The position numbers and the translations under genes are program-made. Below, piece after piece: positions 16,561 to 26,033 of a stretch of 64,000 nucleotides of DNA. The stretch is from Alphaproteobacteria bacterium (GTDB taxonomy: Bacteria > Pseudomonadota > Alphaproteobacteria > Sphingomonadales > Kordiimonadaceae). The notes beneath the pieces were generated by a model. That model ran no database searches and was not told the DNA's origin. It saw only the letters and a program-made list of their open reading frames with translations. The first letter of the stretch is position 1, and each line of letters starts with the position of its first letter. The stretch spans positions 62,001 to 126,000 of the forward strand of contig JAJFIS010000022.1 of assembly GCA_021774735.1 (NCBI GenBank), read 5' to 3'.

Positions 16561-18855
16561 ATGGCTATTGCAAGCAATATTCTTAACAGCCGGTTTTTTA
16601 CCGTACGAAATTCACTCCTTTCCATTCTCGCTATCTTTTTGACAATTATTTTGGGCCAAAGTGGCTTCAATATGTACCAAGCGCAAAGCAAGTCATCAGA
16701 GGCCGAACTTGCCCATCAAGTGAATGGTATCATTGACGAACTAACCTTAGCGGCTATTACACTTAGCAAAGAACGAACAGCTGTAAGTGTAGGTTATGGC
16801 TACGCCAGCCCCGCACCAAATGCCATTATCAACCGCATTAGTGATGGACATCGTCAAATTTCGGGCACCTTTACTGATGTATTAGAGAAGATCAAAGATA
16901 TTGATGTCTTTATGAATAAGGATGGTAAAGCCCGCCCCGAAGCGACAAGTGCCATCAATGCCGTCGAAAATGCCTATCAATTCTACAGTGATATGGGCGA
17001 TCAAATAATTACTGACCTTCGACAAGAAAAAGAACGGATTGACCCTGACGATGCATTCGCTGATCCTGTGTCTCTAAGAAAACTGCGTGGTCGGAATGTT
17101 TTTCAAATTTATAATAAATTGATTGATTCTTCAATTGCTCTGCGGAAAGCCGTTGAAACAAGATTAGCCGCCGATGATAGTCGTTTGGCAACTGCATCGC
17201 GTCTAAAGGGCATGCTGTGGACCATGATTGATTACTCAGGTCGCGAAGCTGCGTCCATTGGACAGTTTATTGCCGCTGGCAGCCTCATCAATACAGACAA
17301 TCAAATTATTTTATCATCCTACCTAGGCAAGGTTGAAGGCGCATGGGATGAAGTACAAAGCATTTTAAAGTCTGACTTGGTGAATGCCAAAATCCGTGCT
17401 GGGGAAGCGAATATCCGCCAAAAATTTCAAGAAGATTTTGTTACTGAAAAATTTACAATCTATGATTCATCAAATTATAGCACTTCCGATCAAGCTGAAA
17501 ATAATAGCATTCCCTACCATGTAAGTGGGGAACAATGGTCAACACTATCGTCCGAGGCTGTTGAGCCCATTTTAGAGATGAACCGTAATGCCAGCGAATT
17601 AGCCGCTGAACTGAATGAAGTCGCTGTGAGTGAGGCTGGTGCTGATTCATTCATGGCAATTAGTATTTTAGCGATCGTTTTGTTTGTTAGTGCCGTTGCA
17701 GGCTGGATAATTTTAACCCGAGTTGTATCCCCTATTAATAATTTATCCGATACCATGACCGTGCTTGCAAATGGCAACCTAGAAGAAAATGTTCTACATG
17801 CTGAAAGGCTTGACGAAATAGGCACCATGGCTAGATCAGTGCAAATATTTAAAGATAATGCCATCGACCGTATTCGCCTTGAAGAGGAACAACGCAAACG
17901 AGATGAAGCTGACCGCGAACGCCAAGAGAATGAAGAGCGCCGCACCCGCGATGAAACTGAACAACGCCGAACTGACCGTGAGGAACAAGAGCGCACAGCT
18001 CGGGAAAGTCGCCGTCAAGCCATGCTTGATCTTGCTGACCAATTTGAAGCGTCGGTTAAAGGTGTTGTCGAAAGTGTAGGCAAATCTGCCCACGATATGG
18101 AGGTTGCTGCACGCGGTATGACCGGGACCGCTGAAGAGACAGCAAACCGAGCTGATGTAGTGTCGCATGCTGCTCACCAGGCTAACTCTAATACTCAAAT
18201 GGTGGCAAGTGCCGCAGAAGAGCTGTCAGCGTCTGTACGCGAAATTACAGGTCAGACCAACCAATCCAGTGATGCAGCCCGCGAGGCGGTAAGTAAAACT
18301 GAGAAAGCCAGTACGGATATTGGCAACCTTGCAAGCGCAGCCCAAAAAATTGGTGATGTGGTAAGCCTCATCAGTGACATTGCTGAACAGACAAATCTTT
18401 TGGCCTTAAACGCGACCATTGAAGCGGCCCGTGCCGGTGAGGCAGGCCGTGGTTTTGCCGTGGTCGCCAGTGAGGTTAAAAGCTTAGCTACTCAAACAGG
18501 CAATGCAACACAGGAAATTAGCGAGCAAGTAAGTGGTATGCAATCGGCAACAGATACTGCGGTTGTTGCGATTAATGAAATCCGCGATATTATCCGTGAG
18601 ATACTGTCAACCGCTGTTTCCGTAGCCTCTGCCGTCGAAGAACAAGATGCATCAACGCAGGAGATTGCCCGCAATATCGGTGAAGTTTCAGCTGGTACAG
18701 AAGAAGTCACCAGCAACATTCAAGATGTGCATCAAGGTGCTACGGATACAGGCTCCACGGCAGAAGAAGTATTAATCGCTGCTCAATCTCTAACTTCGCA
18801 GTCGTCGGAATTGAAGTCTGAAGTGGAAAAATTCCTAGAAACTATCCGCGCATAA
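16561..18855 (+). CDS. Transmembrane methyl-accepting chemotaxis protein with HAMP domain
   Basis: 764 residues: membrane helix (about 17-37), long helical periplasmic sensor, second helix (about 362-383), HAMP (about 384-437), a charged Glu/Arg-rich coiled coil (about 440-495), and the cytoplasmic signalling domain with the hairpin tip [20 protein letters not shown]. The sensor contains a [18 protein letters not shown] block resembling nitrate/nitrite-sensing helices, but ligand is not assignable. AAAAGG lies nine bases before the ATG at 16561; an in-frame TTG at 16528 is less likely. It is monocistronic and ends at a bidirectional terminator. Confidence 0.9.
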   Translation: MAIASNILNSRFFTVRNSLLSILAIFLTIILGQSGFNMYQAQSKSSEAELAHQVNGIIDELTLAAITLSKERTAVSVGYGYASPAPNAIINRISDGHRQISGTFTDVLEKIKDIDVFMNKDGKARPEATSAINAVENAYQFYSDMGDQIITDLRQEKERIDPDDAFADPVSLRKLRGRNVFQIYNKLIDSSIALRKAVETRLAADDSRLATASRLKGMLWTMIDYSGREAASIGQFIAAGSLINTDNQIILSSYLGKVEGAWDEVQSILKSDLVNAKIRAGEANIRQKFQEDFVTEKFTIYDSSNYSTSDQAENNSIPYHVSGEQWSTLSSEAVEPILEMNRNASELAAELNEVAVSEAGADSFMAISILAIVLFVSAVAGWIILTRVVSPINNLSDTMTVLANGNLEENVLHAERLDEIGTMARSVQIFKDNAIDRIRLEEEQRKRDEADRERQENEERRTRDETEQRRTDREEQERTARESRRQAMLDLADQFEASVKGVVESVGKSAHDMEVAARGMTGTAEETANRADVVSHAAHQANSNTQMVASAAEELSASVREITGQTNQSSDAAREAVSKTEKASTDIGNLASAAQKIGDVVSLISDIAEQTNLLALNATIEAARAGEAGRGFAVVASEVKSLATQTGNATQEISEQVSGMQSATDTAVVAINEIRDIIREILSTAVSVASAVEEQDASTQEIARNIGEVSAGTEEVTSNIQDVHQGATDTGSTAEEVLIAAQSLTSQSSELKSEVEKFLETIRA

Positions 18856-18906
18856 AAATACCAACAAAATTCAATGCATGGTATTTCTGCTGATAAACTT
18901 AAACAA

Positions 18907-18934
18907 AAAACCCGGCTTACTCAGCCGGGTTTTA
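18907..18934. terminator. Bidirectional intrinsic terminator
   Basis: Stem CCCGGCT (18911-18917) / AGCCGGG (18923-18929) with a five-base loop, A-rich on the left and TTTT on the right. It separates the convergent chemoreceptor gene and TonB-C gene and can serve both strands. Confidence 0.85.
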
Positions 18935-18979
18935 AAATTCACTTTGTTCACCAACCTCAGTTGACTAAGCGTCAGATGC

Positions 18980-19369
18980 TTATCCTAAACGCCACGAAAT
19001 CGGCAGGGTGAAGGTCAATGTATCCTTGGCATAGCCATCCGGCAGAGCAGGCATTGGATTCAAGCGCTCCATTAATCTAGGTACTTCTTTATCTAAAACT
19101 GATTTGCCTGTTGGCTGCACAATTTCATAATTCAAAATATTTCCACCCTTATCAATGGTCACTTTAACTTTGGCCTTGCCTTCAATTTCACGGGAAAGAG
19201 CCGCACGAGGATATGTTTGCTTTTTGCGAATTTGAGAAACAAGCTTCTTCTGCCATCCCTTCATATCTTGTGCGTTGGCTGGAGCAGAAATTGTCATCCC
19301 CGCCATTCCAGCCACGATAAAACTAGCTAGGCATATAGTTCTGAATGCTTTGCTCGACTTACTGATCAT
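18980..19369 (-). CDS. Small secreted TonB C-terminal-domain protein
   Basis: 129 residues. A signal peptide (to about APANAQ, residue 34) leads into one TonB C-terminal domain: YPRAALSREIEGKAKVKVT-type opening, a 'GGNILNYEIVQPTG' central part and a final 'DTLTFTLPISW' strand. Unlike TonB it has no membrane anchor after the signal and no Pro-rich spacer, so it cannot couple to ExbBD in the usual manner. A longer frame from 19393 exists, but AAGGGG seven bases upstream supports the ATG at 19369. Confidence 0.8.
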   Translation of the reverse strand: MISKSSKAFRTICLASFIVAGMAGMTISAPANAQDMKGWQKKLVSQIRKKQTYPRAALSREIEGKAKVKVTIDKGGNILNYEIVQPTGKSVLDKEVPRLMERLNPMPALPDGYAKDTLTFTLPISWRLG

Positions 19370-19612
19370 CTTTTTCCCCTTTGGATCATACATTTTCTAG
19401 CTTTAATAAGTTGCTCTTGAACAGGATATGCTTCGAGAAGCTTCCCAATCAAGCCATAAATAAGTGAAAAACATTCTAGACTTTAATTATTAACAATTTG
19501 TTCCATTGAATATCCATTTTTAGCCTTCCCTTCATAATAATCTGGCCTTGCCATTCCCTTATCTATCGCTATAGTGCCTCGGCCTGTAATTCACAGGAAT
19601 AGTTTATGGTAC

Positions 19613-19700
19613 GGAGCGGTGGCCGAGCGGCTTAAGGCGCACGCCTGGAAAGCGTGTTGGGGGCAACCCCTCCAGGGTTCGAATCCCTGTCGCTCCGCCA
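19613..19700 (+). tRNA. tRNA-Ser (anticodon GGA)
   Basis: A complete cloverleaf with encoded CCA end. Seven-base-pair acceptor stem (GGAGCGG with TCGCTCC, one G-T pair), anticodon stem CACGC/GCGTG with loop CTGGAAA giving anticodon GGA, a long class II variable arm (GGGG/CCCC) and T arm GGGTTCGAATCCC. It reads UCC and UCU codons. No integrase gene or attachment-site repeat lies next to it. Confidence 0.97.
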
Positions 19701-20020
19701 TAAATTAATTACTCAACAAGTATTTCCTAAATATATCTATAGAATAAACCCCAAAAGAATCATTTTAAATACATCTTTAATTGCTTTTGCGACTAACGCC
19801 CTTTAAAGTGCGTTCATCTTAAGTATTTAATGAAGAAATACTATTAATTTGAAAAATCTCACCAACAATTAACAAATTAGTTAGATTCATTGATCTATGG
19901 TTTCAATGGTCGTGGGGAAGAGTGTAAAGAATAACTCGTTAGGGCGAGTTGATGTACCCATATTTATGGGGGAATATAAGCAGCGCCTAAAACACGGGTT
20001 TAAAGCAACAGGAGCTTTAA
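19701..20020 (+). promoter_or_regulatory. 320-base region with a structured leader before the NIT chemoreceptor
   Basis: The first 220 bases are AT-rich without a gene. The last 90 bases hold three hairpins in a row: AACTCG/CGAGTT (19933-19950), CCCAT/ATGGG (19957-19970), and TTTAAAGC/GCTTTAAA (19999-20021), whose loop carries the AGGAG ribosome site and whose stem includes the A of the start codon. This suggests translational control. It does not match a riboswitch class I can name. Confidence 0.5.
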
Positions 20021-22168
20021 ATGATTAAGTGGCTTAATAACTTTGGAATTCGTGTAAGGATTTTATTTGCCATCGCAATAACATTTCTAATGTTCATGGC
20101 ATTTTCTTTGTCGAAGATGGCTGAGCTTAATGAAACATCCGGCCAAATGGATACTTTACAGACGCTGGCTGACTATACGCCAGACATTGGTAATCTTATC
20201 CATGATTTACAAAAAGAACGTGGGGCATCTGCCGTATATATTGGCAATAATGGTTCAAGTGAATTTAGTCGACAAGTTCAAGCGCAGTATAAATTAACCG
20301 ATAAATCCAATTCAAATTTTAATACTAAGACATCGTCACTGGATCTTGATGATATAAATGGGGACCTTGGTAATAAAATTACCATCGCCAATAGAGCGCT
20401 CACCCAGCTTTCTTCCATGCGCAATAAAGTGCAGGGTCTGCAAGTTCCGGCTAGTGAAATGGCAGGCTATTATGGCTCTACCATTAAGAAGCTTTTAGAT
20501 GCTATCAAAATCGTCGGGGCTATCACTAAAAACCCAGATTTATTAAAAGATATTACCGCCTATATTGCACTATTAGAAGCCAAAGAACGCGCTGGGCAAG
20601 AACGTGCCATGGGGGTTGGTGGATTTGCTGCTGGCAGCTTCAAACTACCTATCTATAACCGGTTTGTTTCGCTCATAGCGCAGCAGGAGGCTTTCCTGAG
20701 CACATTTAATGCGACAGCAAATGAAGACATAAAAGCATTCTTAGCCTCTAAACTAAGCACTTCTACCGCAGCCAGAATTGATGAAATACGAGTATTTGCT
20801 CTAACAGATTTCACTGATGTTACACCAAGTGGTGTCTCTGGTGCTCAGTGGTATACGGCCATGACAGATAAAATAAACCTGTTCCACGACGTTGAAAGTC
20901 GCTTCATAACAAGCATTAGCGAGAGTGCGACAGTTCTTGCCTCTGATGCCAGTTCTGGCTTCTGGCAATTATTAATTTTATCATCTCTGCTTGCGATTGG
21001 CATTTCATTCCTATCCTTGAAAATTGCTCAATCTATCACCATGCCCCTATCTGGCATTGAAGATGGTATGGCGCTTCTGTCCCAAGGGGATTTGGAAGCC
21101 GAGATTTTATATACTGATTACCAGAGTGAAATTGGTAATATGGCTGGCAATGTTCAAGGCTTTAAAGAGGCCGCCATTGAACAAAAACGCTTAGAGGAAG
21201 AAGCGCGAACAAATGAAGAGAGCCGCCGCCAACAGGAAAGAGAATCTGAAGAGCGTGACCAACGGGCTCGTGATGCTGAACTAGCCAGAGAGCAAGAGGA
21301 AATGGCTGTTCGGGAACAGCGTGCCAAAAAAATGGAGACCTTCATTGGGCAATTTGATACCCATATTGAAGACGCATTACAAAGCATGTCCAGCACATCT
21401 TCACAGTTGCTTAGCACCGCTGGAAACATGACCGATATTGCTGATAAAACTGGTGTCTCCAGCTCAGCAGCTGCAGCTGCAGCCGAGGAAGCAACCACCA
21501 ATATTCATGCGGTAGCGGCAGCTTCAGAAGAAATGTCTTCATCAATTAATGAGATTGCGCGCCAATTGGTCCATACCACGGAAATAACCAATAAGGCTGT
21601 TACCCAGGCGGGAGCAACTAAAGATAAAATGTCCTCGCTATCAGAAACGACAGCACTTGTTGAAGGCGTCGTGCAGCTCATTAATGATATTGCCGACCAA
21701 ACCAACTTACTGGCCCTTAATGCCACCATTGAAGCTGCGCGCGCTGGCGAAGCAGGAAGGGGCTTTGCTGTTGTCGCCAGTGAAGTGAAGACATTAGCCA
21801 CTCAAACTTCAAATGCTACCGATGAAATTGGCGAGCATGTGAAAGCCATTCAAATAGCGTCAAATGATGCTATTAAAGCGGTTGACGATATTAGAAGTGT
21901 GATTGACGAAACGAACGAGATCACTATTTCCATTGCCTCAGCGGTTGAGGAACAAGATGCCGCCACCGCTGAAATTGCTCGAAATGTTCAAGAAGCCGCA
22001 AAGGGCTCCCAAGAGGTTACATCGGTTATTGTGCAAGTTTCAAGCGCTGCTACAGAAACAAAAACTATCGCCAATGATGTTGATGGCGCGGCGAGTGAGA
22101 TGAGTAGCAGTTCTAAGTCCATATCCTCGGTTGTTGATGATTTCTTATCTAATATCCGCGAGCTATAA
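20021..22168 (+). CDS. Methyl-accepting chemotaxis protein with nitrate/nitrite-sensing (NIT) domain
   Basis: 715 residues: membrane helix (about 13-32), periplasmic NIT domain (about 55-290) marked by [17 protein letters not shown], second helix (about 312-333), HAMP (about 335-390), Glu/Arg-rich coiled coil, and a signalling domain with the tip [23 protein letters not shown] domains respond to nitrate or nitrite in characterised proteins; the ligand here is inferred. The ribosome site AGGAG (20010-20014) lies in the loop of a hairpin that also pairs the first base of the start codon. Confidence 0.9.
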   Translation: MIKWLNNFGIRVRILFAIAITFLMFMAFSLSKMAELNETSGQMDTLQTLADYTPDIGNLIHDLQKERGASAVYIGNNGSSEFSRQVQAQYKLTDKSNSNFNTKTSSLDLDDINGDLGNKITIANRALTQLSSMRNKVQGLQVPASEMAGYYGSTIKKLLDAIKIVGAITKNPDLLKDITAYIALLEAKERAGQERAMGVGGFAAGSFKLPIYNRFVSLIAQQEAFLSTFNATANEDIKAFLASKLSTSTAARIDEIRVFALTDFTDVTPSGVSGAQWYTAMTDKINLFHDVESRFITSISESATVLASDASSGFWQLLILSSLLAIGISFLSLKIAQSITMPLSGIEDGMALLSQGDLEAEILYTDYQSEIGNMAGNVQGFKEAAIEQKRLEEEARTNEESRRQQERESEERDQRARDAELAREQEEMAVREQRAKKMETFIGQFDTHIEDALQSMSSTSSQLLSTAGNMTDIADKTGVSSSAAAAAAEEATTNIHAVAAASEEMSSSINEIARQLVHTTEITNKAVTQAGATKDKMSSLSETTALVEGVVQLINDIADQTNLLALNATIEAARAGEAGRGFAVVASEVKTLATQTSNATDEIGEHVKAIQIASNDAIKAVDDIRSVIDETNEITISIASAVEEQDAATAEIARNVQEAAKGSQEVTSVIVQVSSAATETKTIANDVDGAASEMSSSSKSISSVVDDFLSNIREL

Positions 22169-22198
22169 GAACTATTTTACATGAATACCCAGCCAAAT

Positions 22199-22234
22199 CT
22201 GACAGTTGCAAATTCTAACTTTTGTAACTGTCAG
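22199..22234 (+). terminator. Hairpin after the NIT chemoreceptor gene
   Basis: CTGACAGTT (22199-22207) pairs with AACTGTCAG (22226-22234), extended inward by about four pairs to a 13-bp stem, then ATACTTCTTTTC. The T tract is weak, so termination may be inefficient; it lies between convergent genes. Confidence 0.6.
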
Positions 22235-22275
22235 ATACTTCTTTTCAAAAAAATACTGCCAATGATAAGATCTCT

Positions 22276-23541
22276 CTACCAATCAATTTGAAAGCGCATA
22301 GCCAAGCCATCAACGCTATTAGCGCCGTCCACGCCATTGGCTGGCACATCAAAGGCTTTCGTAATGCTGCTGTGGTTATAATTCATCATCACGCGAACAT
22401 GGCGGTTCATGTACCAATTAACCCCTACAATCCAGGTGTCTTGTTCACCGCCGTATATGCCATCCGAGGTCAGATCAATCACGTCATAACGCGCAGTAAT
22501 GGCCCATGCACCCATACCACCGGCGTGGAGGGGCCTGTTTACTTTTGGTCGGCCCCACACGCCTTTGCTAGGGTTTAATGGGCGCTTCTCTCCTGTAATA
22601 AACCAGCCTGCATCCAAGTAACCTCCCCAGAGTGTTGCGTCACGACCCCCAGCACCGCCCATATCTGCCGTCAACACCGCTAGCTCGCCAGAGGCCCAAA
22701 AGCTGCCGTAAGAGGTGGCTGCGTCAAGGCCATACATGCTGTCTTTATCGCTGAGGCTAGCTGTGTCGATGAAGCGTGCTGATGTATGCTGGTGGGGGCG
22801 TTGGCGATAACGAAAGTTGCTGCCATTTCCGTCTCGGCTACGAAATGATCCACCAACCATCCACGTACCATCACCCAGTGCGCCGCCATATGTGGCGCGA
22901 GCGGCAAATTCAAATTGACCGTCGCCGTCATTACTGTTTGAGCCCCTAAAAATGCCTGTTTTAAAGGTCCATGTATCACCGTGAGTGCCATAGCCAATAC
23001 CTATGCGGCGGGATATACCAAAAGCATCGGTGAAAGAAGCCCGTTCCATAAGTGCGGCTTGCATTGATGAAGTTTGTTCTTCTAATGAAAATGGTGCTTT
23101 GAATTGACCAACAGTAATATCACCAAACTTCGATTGATATTGCATATAAGCGTCTTTGACACTGACGTCATTACCGGCAAAATCCGCTTCAAATTTATAC
23201 TTTACTGCGCCCCATGCTTTACCTTGGATGCCAAGGCGGACTGCACGAAATTCAGAAACTGCTATGTCTTGAGTGCCATCGCTATCGCTAACCCATGCAG
23301 TGTCGGCGAGGATACGGCCACGCAAATTCATCTCAAATAAGCCGTCACTAGTGCCGATGCTCATCGCGGGTTCAGCTTTTTTAATCTTGGCATTTTTAGC
23401 CGCATCTGCTTCCAGCTTTTCAATTTTGGCTGCAAGCACATCAAGTTGCTTTTTCAGATCAGCAATGGACTGTGCCTGTGCGGTAGGGGTTAATATCAGC
23501 AGAAGGGCGGTTGATGTTAAGAGTAAATTTTTGGCTTTCAT
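22276..23541 (-). CDS. OprO/OprP-like outer membrane porin
   Basis: 421 residues. Signal peptide cleaved after AQA (about residue 24), then a short heptad-like coiled coil (26-50) and a beta-barrel domain with 'YKFEADFAGNDVSVKDAYMQY'-type strands and the closing Phe/Trp-terminated strand (MRFQIDW). These features are those of the phosphate-selective porin O/P family, though related members carry other anions or polyphosphate. AGGA lies seven bases before the ATG. Single gene; no pst or pho genes nearby. Confidence 0.88.
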   Translation of the reverse strand: MKAKNLLLTSTALLLILTPTAQAQSIADLKKQLDVLAAKIEKLEADAAKNAKIKKAEPAMSIGTSDGLFEMNLRGRILADTAWVSDSDGTQDIAVSEFRAVRLGIQGKAWGAVKYKFEADFAGNDVSVKDAYMQYQSKFGDITVGQFKAPFSLEEQTSSMQAALMERASFTDAFGISRRIGIGYGTHGDTWTFKTGIFRGSNSNDGDGQFEFAARATYGGALGDGTWMVGGSFRSRDGNGSNFRYRQRPHQHTSARFIDTASLSDKDSMYGLDAATSYGSFWASGELAVLTADMGGAGGRDATLWGGYLDAGWFITGEKRPLNPSKGVWGRPKVNRPLHAGGMGAWAITARYDVIDLTSDGIYGGEQDTWIVGVNWYMNRHVRVMMNYNHSSITKAFDVPANGVDGANSVDGLAMRFQIDW

Positions 23542-23702
23542 CGTTTTTTCCTATATTGAAAGATACAAAATTAAACATCCCATTAGGTGTAACAAACTCA
23601 TCAGATAACGTAGCAAATATGGTGCTTTTTCATAGCTCCTATGCATGCTGCCCCTACTACAATCTTATTTTCGCTTTGTCTTTAACAATTTTCACCTTTT
23701 GA

Positions 23703-23734
23703 CAACAAAACCCCGGCAGATTTCTCCGCCGAGG
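23703..23734 (-). terminator. Intrinsic terminator of groESL
   Basis: Read on the minus strand, CCTCGGC (23734-23728) pairs with GCCGGGG (23717-23711), one G-T pair, ten-base loop, followed by TTTTGTTG. Located about 50 bases after the groEL stop. Confidence 0.8.
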
Positions 23735-23780
23735 TCTAAGTTTTTAAAAAGCCGTGGGTAGGTAGCAGGGTGGTTTGGCT

Positions 23781-25445
23781 TTAGAAGCCCATACCGCCGC
23801 CCATGCCGCCCATGCCGCCGCCCATGCCGCCCATATCAGGCATTCCAGGTGCGCCAGCTTTGTCTTCTGGAATGTCGGCAACCATTGCTTCGGTTGTGAC
23901 CATCAAGCCAGCGATCGATGCTGCGTCTTGCAACGCGGTACGCACAACTTTGGTTGGGTCAATAATGCCTGCTGCAACTAGGTCAGTATATTTTTCTAAT
24001 TGTGCATCGAAACCAAAGTTGGCATCGCTTTGCTCAAGCAATTTGCCCGCAACAACAGCACCGTCAACACCCGCATTTTCAGCGATTTGACGCACCGGCG
24101 CTTGCAGAGCCCGGCGAATAATACCAACACCTTTTTCTTGGTCTTCATTTGCCCCAGTTAAATTATCTAGTGCGTTTGAAGCATAAAGAAGTGCGGTACC
24201 GCCGCCAGCAACAACGCCCTCTTCAACAGCAGCGCGAGTGGCATGAAGTGCATCATCAACGCGGTCTTTGCGCTCTTTCACTTCAACTTCGGTGGCGCCA
24301 CCAACTTTGATAACTGCCACGCCGCCAGATAATTTAGCCAAACGCTCTTGCAGCTTTTCTTTGTCATAATCAGACGTGGTGGTTTCAACCTGTGCTTTGA
24401 TCTGCTCGCAGCGGGCTTTGATGTCATCTTCACCGCCAACACCGTCAACGATGGTGGTTTCTTCTTTGGTGATGTTGATGCGCTTGGCAGTGCCGAGCAT
24501 TTCAAGGCCAACATTTTCAAGTTTAATGCCTAGGTCTTCACTGACAACCTGTGCACCGGTCAAGATAGCAATATCTTCCAGCATCGCTTTTCGGCGATCC
24601 CCGAAGCCAGGCGCTTTAACAGCAGCAATTTTCAGGCCGCCGCGCAATTTGTTAACAACCAAGGTTGCCAGTGCTTCGCCTTCGATGTCTTCGGCAATGA
24701 TAAGCAGCGGACGGGTTGATTGCACAACAGCTTCAAGAAGCGGCAACATAGGCTGAAGGTTGGAAAGCTTTTTCTCGTGCAACAAAATCAAGGGGTTTTC
24801 CATGTCTGTCGTCATTTTTTCAGCGTTAGTAATGAAGTAAGGAGACAGATAACCACGGTCAAACTGCATGCCTTCAACAACTTCAAGCTCGCTGTCTAAG
24901 CCTTTGGCTTCTTCAACCGTAATAACGCCTTCTTTGCCAACTTTTTCCATCGCTTCAGCGATCATTGCTCCAACATCAGTGTCACCATTGGCTGAGATGG
25001 TACCGACTTGGGCTATCTCTTCATTGGTGGTTACGTCTTTGGTGCGGGATTTCAAGTCAGCTACGACAGAGGAAACAGCAAGGTCAATACCGCGCTTCAG
25101 ATCCATTGGGTTCATACCCGCAGCTACTGACTTCAAGCCTTCACGGACGATGCTCTGTGCCAACACGGTTGCGGTGGTGGTGCCGTCGCCAGCGATGTCA
25201 TTGGTGCGGGAAGCAACTTCCTTCACCATCTGCGCGCCCATATTTTCAAACTTGTCTTGAAGTTCGATCTCTTTAGCAACCGATACACCGTCTTTGGTAA
25301 TGCGCGGTGCGCCGAAAGATTTATCAAGAATGACATTGCGACCCTTCGGGCCGAGGGTGATTTTTACTGCATTAGCGAGAATATCAACGCCAGCCATCAT
25401 ACGGGCCTGTGCGTCACTACTAAATTTTACTTCTTTGGCAGCCAT
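23781..25445 (-). CDS. groEL: Chaperonin GroEL (Hsp60)
   Basis: 554 residues, full length. Begins [20 protein letters not shown] and contains the [12 protein letters not shown] nucleotide-binding block, [23 protein letters not shown] and the Gly-Gly-Met-rich C-terminal tail ([12 protein letters not shown]) that lines the folding chamber. It works in the cytosol with GroES to fold proteins using ATP. It is the second gene of the groES-groEL operon, 64 bases after groES, with GGAGG before its ATG. Apparently the only groEL in the window. Confidence 0.98.
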   Translation of the reverse strand: MAAKEVKFSSDAQARMMAGVDILANAVKITLGPKGRNVILDKSFGAPRITKDGVSVAKEIELQDKFENMGAQMVKEVASRTNDIAGDGTTTATVLAQSIVREGLKSVAAGMNPMDLKRGIDLAVSSVVADLKSRTKDVTTNEEIAQVGTISANGDTDVGAMIAEAMEKVGKEGVITVEEAKGLDSELEVVEGMQFDRGYLSPYFITNAEKMTTDMENPLILLHEKKLSNLQPMLPLLEAVVQSTRPLLIIAEDIEGEALATLVVNKLRGGLKIAAVKAPGFGDRRKAMLEDIAILTGAQVVSEDLGIKLENVGLEMLGTAKRINITKEETTIVDGVGGEDDIKARCEQIKAQVETTTSDYDKEKLQERLAKLSGGVAVIKVGGATEVEVKERKDRVDDALHATRAAVEEGVVAGGGTALLYASNALDNLTGANEDQEKGVGIIRRALQAPVRQIAENAGVDGAVVAGKLLEQSDANFGFDAQLEKYTDLVAAGIIDPTKVVRTALQDAASIAGLMVTTEAMVADIPEDKAGAPGMPDMGGMGGGMGGMGGGMGF

Positions 25446-25509
25446 TAAAGCCTCCTAAGTTTATTCAATTTCAAAATTGTATCAGTGGGATAGTAGGAAA
25501 GCCGTGGGC

Positions 25510-25797
25510 TTACTCAATAATGCCCATGATATCGCTTTCCTTCATGATCAACAGATCAGTGCCGTCAACCTTAACTTCTGTGCCCGACCATTTGCCGAAC
25601 AGAACCCGGTCACCTGCTTTAACGTCAAGTGCTGTAACGGTGCCGTCTTCGGCTTTATTGCCCGAACCCGCAGCAACAACTTCACCTTCAGAAGGTTTTT
25701 CTTGGACGCTGTCAGGCAGAATAATGCCGCCAGCTGTTTTTTCTTCGCTCTCAATACGCTTGACCAAAACCCGGTCATGCAATGGACGCAGTGCCAT
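25510..25797 (-). CDS. groES: Co-chaperonin GroES (Hsp10)
   Basis: 95 residues, normal length. [26 protein letters not shown] contains the mobile loop that docks on GroEL, and the end [13 protein letters not shown] is typical. It caps the GroEL ring. First gene of the operon; the upstream region carries a CIRCE operator and a heat-shock promoter, so both HrcA and RpoH probably control it. Confidence 0.98.
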   Translation of the reverse strand: MALRPLHDRVLVKRIESEEKTAGGIILPDSVQEKPSEGEVVAAGSGNKAEDGTVTALDVKAGDRVLFGKWSGTEVKVDGTDLLIMKESDIMGIIE

Positions 25798-25836
25798 GAT
25801 GTATCTCCAAATATATGTTTCCCTAAAATCAGGTTG

Positions 25837-25863
25837 TTAGCACTCAATGATACAGAGTGCTAA
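25837..25863. promoter_or_regulatory. CIRCE operator (HrcA-binding site)
   Basis: TTAGCACTC, nine-base spacer, GAGTGCTAA: an exact match to the CIRCE consensus. It lies just downstream of the predicted groES transcription start, the position at which HrcA represses. hrcA itself is not in the window. Confidence 0.97.
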
Positions 25864-25874
25864 CACGCAGCTCT

Positions 25875-25903
25875 ATGTAAGGCAGTAGGCGACATGGTTC
25901 AAG
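25875..25903 (-). promoter_or_regulatory. RpoH-type heat-shock promoter of groES
   Basis: On the minus strand CTTG (25903-25900), 18 bases, then CTTACAT (25881-25875). This fits the alphaproteobacterial RpoH pattern CTTG-N17/18-CNTATNT with one mismatch. The predicted start falls a few bases before the CIRCE element. Confidence 0.6.
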
Positions 25904-26033
25904 GGGATTAGAGTAAAAAACTAGAAATTGGTAAATCTATTGGCTGCTGATCAGATTATATCAAGCTTAATTAGCAATTTCCACGAATCAAACTTGACCA
26001 CCGCGTTAATATTTACCATCTTTACGGCAGAAA

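Noticed and set aside
19613-20021. tRNA-Ser as an integration site for a genomic island
   Set aside because: No partial repeat of the tRNA 3' end and no integrase gene were seen downstream; the next genes look ancestral.
23781-23840. Possible repeat array from the ccgccgccc/atgccgcc pattern
   Set aside because: It is the coding sequence of the Gly-Gly-Met tail of GroEL.
23803-25276. Several plus-strand frames across groEL
   Set aside because: They are antisense to groEL and repetitive because of the Gly/Met tail and codon pattern of that gene; no ribosome sites or domains.
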